Positions 5,823-9,081 of a stretch of 9,081 bases of DNA are shown here, piece by piece. The notes beneath the pieces were generated by a model. It saw only the letters and a program-made list of their open reading frames with translations, ran no database searches and had not been told where the DNA came from. Position numbers and translations under genes: made by a program. Position 1 is the stretch's first letter; every line of letters begins with the position of its first letter. Source of the DNA: Thiomonas sp. (GTDB taxonomy: Bacteria; Pseudomonadota; Gammaproteobacteria; Burkholderiales; Burkholderiaceae_C); NCBI GenBank assembly GCA_027451915.1, contig DAIDHU010000567.1, positions 1 to 9,081 of the forward strand, given 5' to 3'.

Positions 5823-5829
5823 CCTTTTT
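5823..5829 (-). promoter_or_regulatory. Ribosome binding site for the GTG start of purA
   Basis: AAAAAGG reads on the minus strand at 5829-5823, 10 nt before GTG 5812. It supports initiation at GTG rather than at a later ATG, which would remove the conserved N-terminal strand. Confidence 0.5.
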
Positions 5830-5850
5830 GAATAGGAAAATGGGAAACGG

Positions 5851-5868
5851 ACCGCGCCGCGCCGCGGT
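5851..5868 (-). other. Hairpin in the hisZ-purA junction
   Basis: ACCGCG (5851-5856) and CGCGGT (5863-5868) form a perfect 6-bp stem with a 6-nt GC loop, starting 1 nt beyond the hisZ stop codon (5870-5872). The transcript after the stem has pyrimidine-rich stretches but no clean T-run. It may be a weak attenuator or 3'-end stabiliser for hisZ. Confidence 0.3.
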
Positions 5869-5869
5869 T

Positions 5870-7042
5870 TCAGGCCGAGCCGGACGGCGCGCACTCGCGC
5901 ACGGTCCACCCGGCCTCGGCACGCACGAGCTCGCGGTCCAGGCGGAAGCTCTCACCCTCGAACACGGCCTGCGCCGGCAGCTCGATGACCACGTTGCCGG
6001 CCTCGCGCAGCGCCCTCACGGCCTGCGCGTAGCCGGGCTCGTCGGACCATTGCGCGCGCACGGCCGCGCGCGGCGCCTGCGCACGCATGCCACGCGCCAG
6101 CTCGCGCAAATCCATGGAAAAGCCGGTGGCCGGACGCAGGCGCCCGAAACTGGCTCCGATCTCGTCGTAACGCCCGCCGCGCGCCAGCGCGTCCGGGCGA
6201 TCCGGCGCGTACAGGCCGAATATGACCCCACTGTGATAGTGGTAGCCGCGCAAGTCCGCCAGATCCACCTGCACGTCGCAACCGGCCTGGGCGTGCAGCC
6301 GCGCGAGGCGCTCCAGGTCGTCCAGGGCGCGGAGCACGGGCTCGCGCGGCGGCAGCACGCGCCGCGCCTCCTGCAGCACGGAGGCATCGCCGAACAATTC
6401 GGTCAGCGCCAGGATGGGCTCGCGCTGGGCCTGGGGCAGCGCGGAGGTGAGTTCGCGCAGGCGCGGCACGTCCTTGCGTGCGAGCGCCTCCAGCATCGCC
6501 GACAGTCGCAGCGGCCCCGCCACCAGCCCGCCCAGCACGCCGCGCACCAGGCGCACGTCCGACAGCCCCAGCGCCAGTTTCTCGAAACCCGCCAGGTGCA
6601 GGCTGTGCAGTGCCAGGCGCTGCACCTCCAGGTCGGCCTCGAGCCCGGCATGGCCGTACAGTTCCACGCCGAACTGCAGCGGCTGACGTGTCGCGTACAC
6701 GCCCTGCGCATGGGTGTGCACGATGCTGTCGCAATAGCACAGGCGCACCAGGCCCTCGCGGTTGAGGAGGTGCGCGTCGATGCGCGCGGCCTGTGGCGTC
6801 ATGTCGGCGCGCAGGCCCAGCGTGTGGCCCGAGAGCTGGTCCACCAGCTTGAAGGTCTGCTGGTCCAGATCCTGGCCGGTGCCCGACAGCAGGGAGTCCA
6901 CGTATTCGAGCAGCGGCGGGATCACCAGCTCGTAACCGTGGCTGGCGGCATGGTCGAGCAGGGTGCGGCGCAGCTGCTCGATGGCCGCGGCCTCGCGGGG
7001 CAGCACGTCGGAGAAGCGCTCGGGGAGCAGCCAGGCAGTCAT
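5870..7042 (-). CDS. hisZ: ATP phosphoribosyltransferase regulatory subunit
   Basis: The 390-residue protein is HisZ, a catalytically inactive paralogue of histidyl-tRNA synthetase that activates the short form of HisG (ATP phosphoribosyltransferase), the first and feedback-inhibited step of histidine synthesis. The class II synthetase-like core is visible: WLLPERFSDVLP at the N terminus, YELVIPPLLEYVDSLL (about 37-52), TFKLVDQLSGHTLGLRADMTPQAARI (split over about 63-88), the motif-2-like RLCYCDSIVH, and a motif-3-like ARGGRYDEIG to ATGFSMDL region near 288-310. No C-terminal anticodon-binding domain of HisRS length is present, which separates it from HisS. Its presence implies a short HisG elsewhere. 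ATG 7042 matches the usual family N terminus, but the preceding 20 nt are pyrimidine-rich without a Shine-Dalgarno. It follows hflC after 93 nt containing a terminator and a promoter-like -10. Confidence 0.95.
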   Translation of the reverse strand: MTAWLLPERFSDVLPREAAAIEQLRRTLLDHAASHGYELVIPPLLEYVDSLLSGTGQDLDQQTFKLVDQLSGHTLGLRADMTPQAARIDAHLLNREGLVRLCYCDSIVHTHAQGVYATRQPLQFGVELYGHAGLEADLEVQRLALHSLHLAGFEKLALGLSDVRLVRGVLGGLVAGPLRLSAMLEALARKDVPRLRELTSALPQAQREPILALTELFGDASVLQEARRVLPPREPVLRALDDLERLARLHAQAGCDVQVDLADLRGYHYHSGVIFGLYAPDRPDALARGGRYDEIGASFGRLRPATGFSMDLRELARGMRAQAPRAAVRAQWSDEPGYAQAVRALREAGNVVIELPAQAVFEGESFRLDRELVRAEAGWTVRECAPSGSA

Positions 7043-7069
7043 GCAGGGCGAAGGAAAACAGGATGTTCG

Positions 7070-7105
7070 AAAAAACCAGCCCGCATTCTAGGGCTTGGGG
7101 GCTGG
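7070..7105 (-). terminator. Intrinsic terminator after hflC
   Basis: On the minus strand CCAGCCC (7105-7099) pairs with GGGCTGG (7082-7076), a 7-bp GC-rich stem followed directly by six Ts (7075-7070). An inner alternative, AGCCC (7095-7091) with GGGCT (7082-7078), uses an 8-nt loop. This is the best intrinsic-terminator signature in the window. It lies 30 nt beyond the hflC stop and before hisZ, so hflK-hflC transcription should be at least partly stopped here. The 16-nt loop of the longer form is unusually large, so read-through is likely. Confidence 0.65.
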
Positions 7106-7115
7106 CCGGGGCCAA
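7085..7115 (-). promoter_or_regulatory. Candidate hisZ promoter inside the hflC terminator
   Basis: TAGAAT (minus strand 7090-7085) matches five of six bases of the -10 consensus. TTGGCC (7115-7110) begins with the conserved TTG and lies 19 bp upstream, slightly longer than ideal. Transcription would start near 7078 and give hisZ a leader of about 36 nt. The -10 lies in the loop of the terminator at 7070-7105, so readthrough and re-initiation would share the same DNA. This is inferred from sequence only. Confidence 0.4.
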
Positions 7116-7135
7116 GGGCGCAAGCCCGTGGCGTG

Positions 7136-8035
7136 TCAGCGCTTGGGCGCGCCACCCGGCCCGGGCTTGCCGCCGGGGCTGCGCATGAACCGGAAAAAGT
7201 CGCTCGACGGGTCGAGCACCATCACGTCGCTGCGGCTGTGGAAGCTCGCGCGATATGCTTCCAGGCTGCGGTAGAAGGCGGCGAACTCCGGGTCCTTGCC
7301 GAAGGACGCCGCGTAGATGCGCGCGGCCTGTGCGTCACCCTCGCCCTTGAGGGTCTGGGCCTTGCGATAAGCCTGGGCCAGCAGCACCTCGCGCTGCCTG
7401 TCGGCCTCGGCGCGGATCTTGTCGGCCTGCGCCTGCCCCTGCGCGCGCGTCTGGTCGGCCACCAGCTTGCGCGCGGCGGCCATGCGGCGATACACGGCGT
7501 CCGTCACGTCAGCCGTGTAGTCCAGTTCGGTGAGCCCGGTGTCGACCACCTCGATCCCGCTGGCACGCAGCGCCGGGCCGAGCTGGGCGGCGAGCCTGGA
7601 CTCCAGCTTGCCGCCCTGCCCCGCCAGCACCTCATGCAGATCCAGCGCAGCCAGGTCGGAGCCCAGCTGCGAGCGCAGCGCGGCGCCAATGCGGTCATCC
7701 GCCGCGGATTCGCCGGTGCCGAAGCTGCGCAGGTAGGCCTGGGGGTCCTGGATGCGCCACTTGACGAACCAGCTGGCCACCAGATCGTCCTTGCCCCGCG
7801 TGGCGAAGGCGTCGGGCTGCACGCTGCGCAGGGTGCGCAGGCGGCGATCCAGCAGCACCACGTTCTCGATCGGCGCCGGCCACTTGAAATACAGGCCAGG
7901 CTCGCGTTGCACGCGTTCCAGGCGGCCCATCGCGTAGACCGCGCCGAACTGGCCGCGGTTGACGACGAAAAGGCTCGAACTGGCGGCCACCAGCACGAGC
8001 AAGGCGGCAAGGACGGCGAGGGCGAAACGGTTCAT
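7136..8035 (-). CDS. hflC: HflC, FtsH protease modulator subunit
   Basis: The 299-residue protein is HflC, an SPFH/prohibitin-family protein that assembles with HflK into a large inner-membrane complex around the FtsH protease and modulates degradation of membrane proteins. It has a short N-terminal cytoplasmic part, one membrane segment (about 4-24), then the periplasmic SPFH domain beginning NRGQFGAVYAMGR. A conserved helical stretch includes AARKLVADQTRAQGQAQADK and AEADRQREVLLAQAYRKA (about 185-225), rich in Ala, Gln and charged residues as in the HflC coiled coil. YRSLEAYRASF near 255-265 and SDFFRFM near 278-284 are family-typical. The tail is Gly/Pro-rich. It is somewhat shorter than E. 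coli HflC (334). It follows hflK after 34 nt, which fits co-transcription and joint assembly. The Shine-Dalgarno is weak. Confidence 0.95.
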   Translation of the reverse strand: MNRFALAVLAALLVLVAASSSLFVVNRGQFGAVYAMGRLERVQREPGLYFKWPAPIENVVLLDRRLRTLRSVQPDAFATRGKDDLVASWFVKWRIQDPQAYLRSFGTGESAADDRIGAALRSQLGSDLAALDLHEVLAGQGGKLESRLAAQLGPALRASGIEVVDTGLTELDYTADVTDAVYRRMAAARKLVADQTRAQGQAQADKIRAEADRQREVLLAQAYRKAQTLKGEGDAQAARIYAASFGKDPEFAAFYRSLEAYRASFHSRSDVMVLDPSSDFFRFMRSPGGKPGPGGAPKR

Positions 8036-8069
8036 CGACAGCTGCCTGGGTTCGAGATGCGCAGGATAT

Positions 8070-9081
8070 TCAGCGGGAATCGCGTTCGCGCAGCGAATCG
8101 CGCCCGCCGCGCGCGGTGGACGCCGTGGAGGCGGCCGAGGCCGGGCGCGCAGCGGATGCAGCCTGCGCGGCAGAGGCCGGAAGCTGCGGCAGGGAAGCCG
8201 CGGCGCCGGGCAGCTGCGCCATCCCCCCCTGACCCGCCAGAGCCGGGGACAAGGGCGCCGCAGCGCCGGTGGCGGAGCCCTCGTGCAGCAATTTGTCCAG
8301 CGGCAGGTACAGCAGGTTGTTGGAGCCCTTCGAGCTGACCAGCACCTTGGTCACGCTGCCGAGGATCTCCTGCATGGTCTGCAGGTACATGGACTCGCGC
8401 ACCACCTGCGGAGCCTTGCGGTATTCGTCGTAGACCAGGTTGAAGCGCGAGGCGTCGCCCTGCGCCTGGGCCACCACGCTGGACTTGTAGCCTTCGGCCT
8501 GCTGCACCAGGGTGCTCGCGGTGCCGCGCGCGCGCGGCAGCACTTCCTGCGCATAGGCCTGCGCCTGCGCACGCAGGCGCTGCGCGTCCTGCACCGCCTT
8601 GGCCGCGTCCTCGTAGGCCGGACGCACCGGCGCGGGCACGGACACGCGCTGGATGCTCAGGTCGGTCACCCGCACGCCACTGTGCCAGCGGTCGAGCAGC
8701 TTCTGGACCCGGGCCTGCGCGTTGCGGGCCATGGTCGAGCGGTCGCCGTGCATCACCTGCTGCAGGGTCATGCTCCCGATGACCCCGCGGATCGCCTCGC
8801 GGGCCGCCTGCGACACCGCGGCCTCGGGATCCCGATCGCCATACACGAAGTCCAGCACATGGCCCACGCGCCATTGCACGCTCAGGCGCAGGTCCACGAT
8901 GTCGCCGTCGGAGCTCAGCATGGACGATCGGGGCGCCCCGCTGAGGGTGCCGACCGAGGAATCACCCACCGGCTGAGTGTGCAGCGTGTCGGCGTCGATC
9001 ACGACGGCGTGGCCGAAAGGCGCCGGATAGTGCCAGTTGAGCCCGGCCTGATCCACCGAGGACACCGCGCCCAGCCGGGTG
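8070..9081 (-). CDS. hflK: HflK, FtsH protease modulator subunit, N terminus missing
   Basis: The reading frame is open to the right edge, so at least 337 residues are present while the cytoplasmic N terminus and membrane segment lie outside. The visible part begins in the SPFH domain (GLNWHYPAPFG) and includes MLSSDGDIVDLRLSVQWRV, the counterpart of the conserved MLTxDENIVD-type strand, then AREAIRGVIG. The helical region has RPAYEDAAKAVQDAQRLRAQ and EGYKSSVVAQAQGDASRF, followed by YLQTMQEILGSVTKVLV and NNLLYLPLDKLL. HflK pairs with HflC around FtsH at the inner membrane. GTG 9065 is internal coding sequence, not a start. The last 70 residues (8073-8282) are an Ala/Ser/Pro-rich low-complexity tail ending in an Arg/Asp/Ser-rich stretch. 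An hflX gene is expected upstream by the usual order in this group but is not in view. Confidence 0.94.
   Translation of the reverse strand, partial: TRLGAVSSVDQAGLNWHYPAPFGHAVVIDADTLHTQPVGDSSVGTLSGAPRSSMLSSDGDIVDLRLSVQWRVGHVLDFVYGDRDPEAAVSQAAREAIRGVIGSMTLQQVMHGDRSTMARNAQARVQKLLDRWHSGVRVTDLSIQRVSVPAPVRPAYEDAAKAVQDAQRLRAQAQAYAQEVLPRARGTASTLVQQAEGYKSSVVAQAQGDASRFNLVYDEYRKAPQVVRESMYLQTMQEILGSVTKVLVSSKGSNNLLYLPLDKLLHEGSATGAAAPLSPALAGQGGMAQLPGAAASLPQLPASAAQAASAARPASAASTASTARGGRDSLRERDSR

Noticed and set aside
5870..7042. Annotation as histidyl-tRNA synthetase (HisS)
   Set aside because: The protein is about 390 residues with no C-terminal anticodon-binding domain, and its start and location between hflC and purA are typical of HisZ.
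5952..7115. A frame upstream of and overlapping hisZ that could encode a leader peptide starting at 7115
   Set aside because: It begins before the terminator, continues far into the hisZ gene in another frame, and has no histidine cluster. I see no attenuation leader peptide.
4451..8338. A 1295-codon open frame on the plus strand opposite hflK, hflC, hisZ and purA
   Set aside because: It is antisense to four well-recognised genes and shows no family resemblance. Its His/Gln/Ala/Arg/Gly-rich composition is what strong GC bias at third positions produces on the opposite strand.
1..9081. Defence system, CRISPR array, prophage or other mobile module
   Set aside because: No direct-repeat array, nuclease, toxin-antitoxin pair, integrase or transposase is visible. 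All ten coding regions match ordinary chromosomal families.

Overview
This is a GC-rich chromosomal window. The minus-strand order hflK-hflC-hisZ-purA-phosphoribosyltransferase is a known arrangement in Betaproteobacteria of the order Burkholderiales, and the protein sequences look right for that group. I place the source there but cannot name a genus. No tRNA, rRNA, CRISPR array, transposase or phage gene is visible. The genes are mostly complete and share similar base composition, so this reads as core chromosome rather than an island.

Left part, 1-1305: the 5' end of an FAD-dependent aromatic-hydroxylase-like gene runs off the left edge on the minus strand. It is divergent from an IclR-family regulator on the plus strand. 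The 116 bp between the two start codons is AT-rich near the regulator and holds repeated AATGA half-sites, a leader hairpin and a promoter-like pair that overlaps the regulator's N-terminal codons. The layout suggests a catabolic gene controlled by its divergent regulator.

Middle part, 1306-3867, plus strand: a short CbiX-type sirohydrochlorin chelatase, a YbiB (TrpD2-family) nucleic-acid-binding protein and a six-transmembrane potassium channel with a TIGYGD filter. The first two are 38 nt apart and probably co-transcribed. The channel follows after 84 nt and may have its own signals.

Right part, 9081-3906, minus strand: hflK (N terminus outside the window), hflC, hisZ, purA and a purine-type phosphoribosyltransferase. 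HflK and HflC form the membrane complex that modulates the FtsH protease. HisZ is the regulatory subunit for the short form of HisG in the first step of histidine synthesis. PurA makes adenylosuccinate from IMP, and the last gene resembles purine salvage enzymes. Every junction from hflC downward carries an RNA hairpin. The one after hflC is a good intrinsic terminator whose loop contains a -10-like hexamer, so hisZ-purA-PRT may be a separately tuned sub-operon. The plus and minus blocks converge at 3867/3906 across a near-perfect 24-bp palindrome.

I found no convincing undescribed system. The points most worth a second look are the terminator/promoter overlap before hisZ, the convergent palindrome that includes a stop codon, the uncertain IclR start, and the pairing of CbiX with YbiB.
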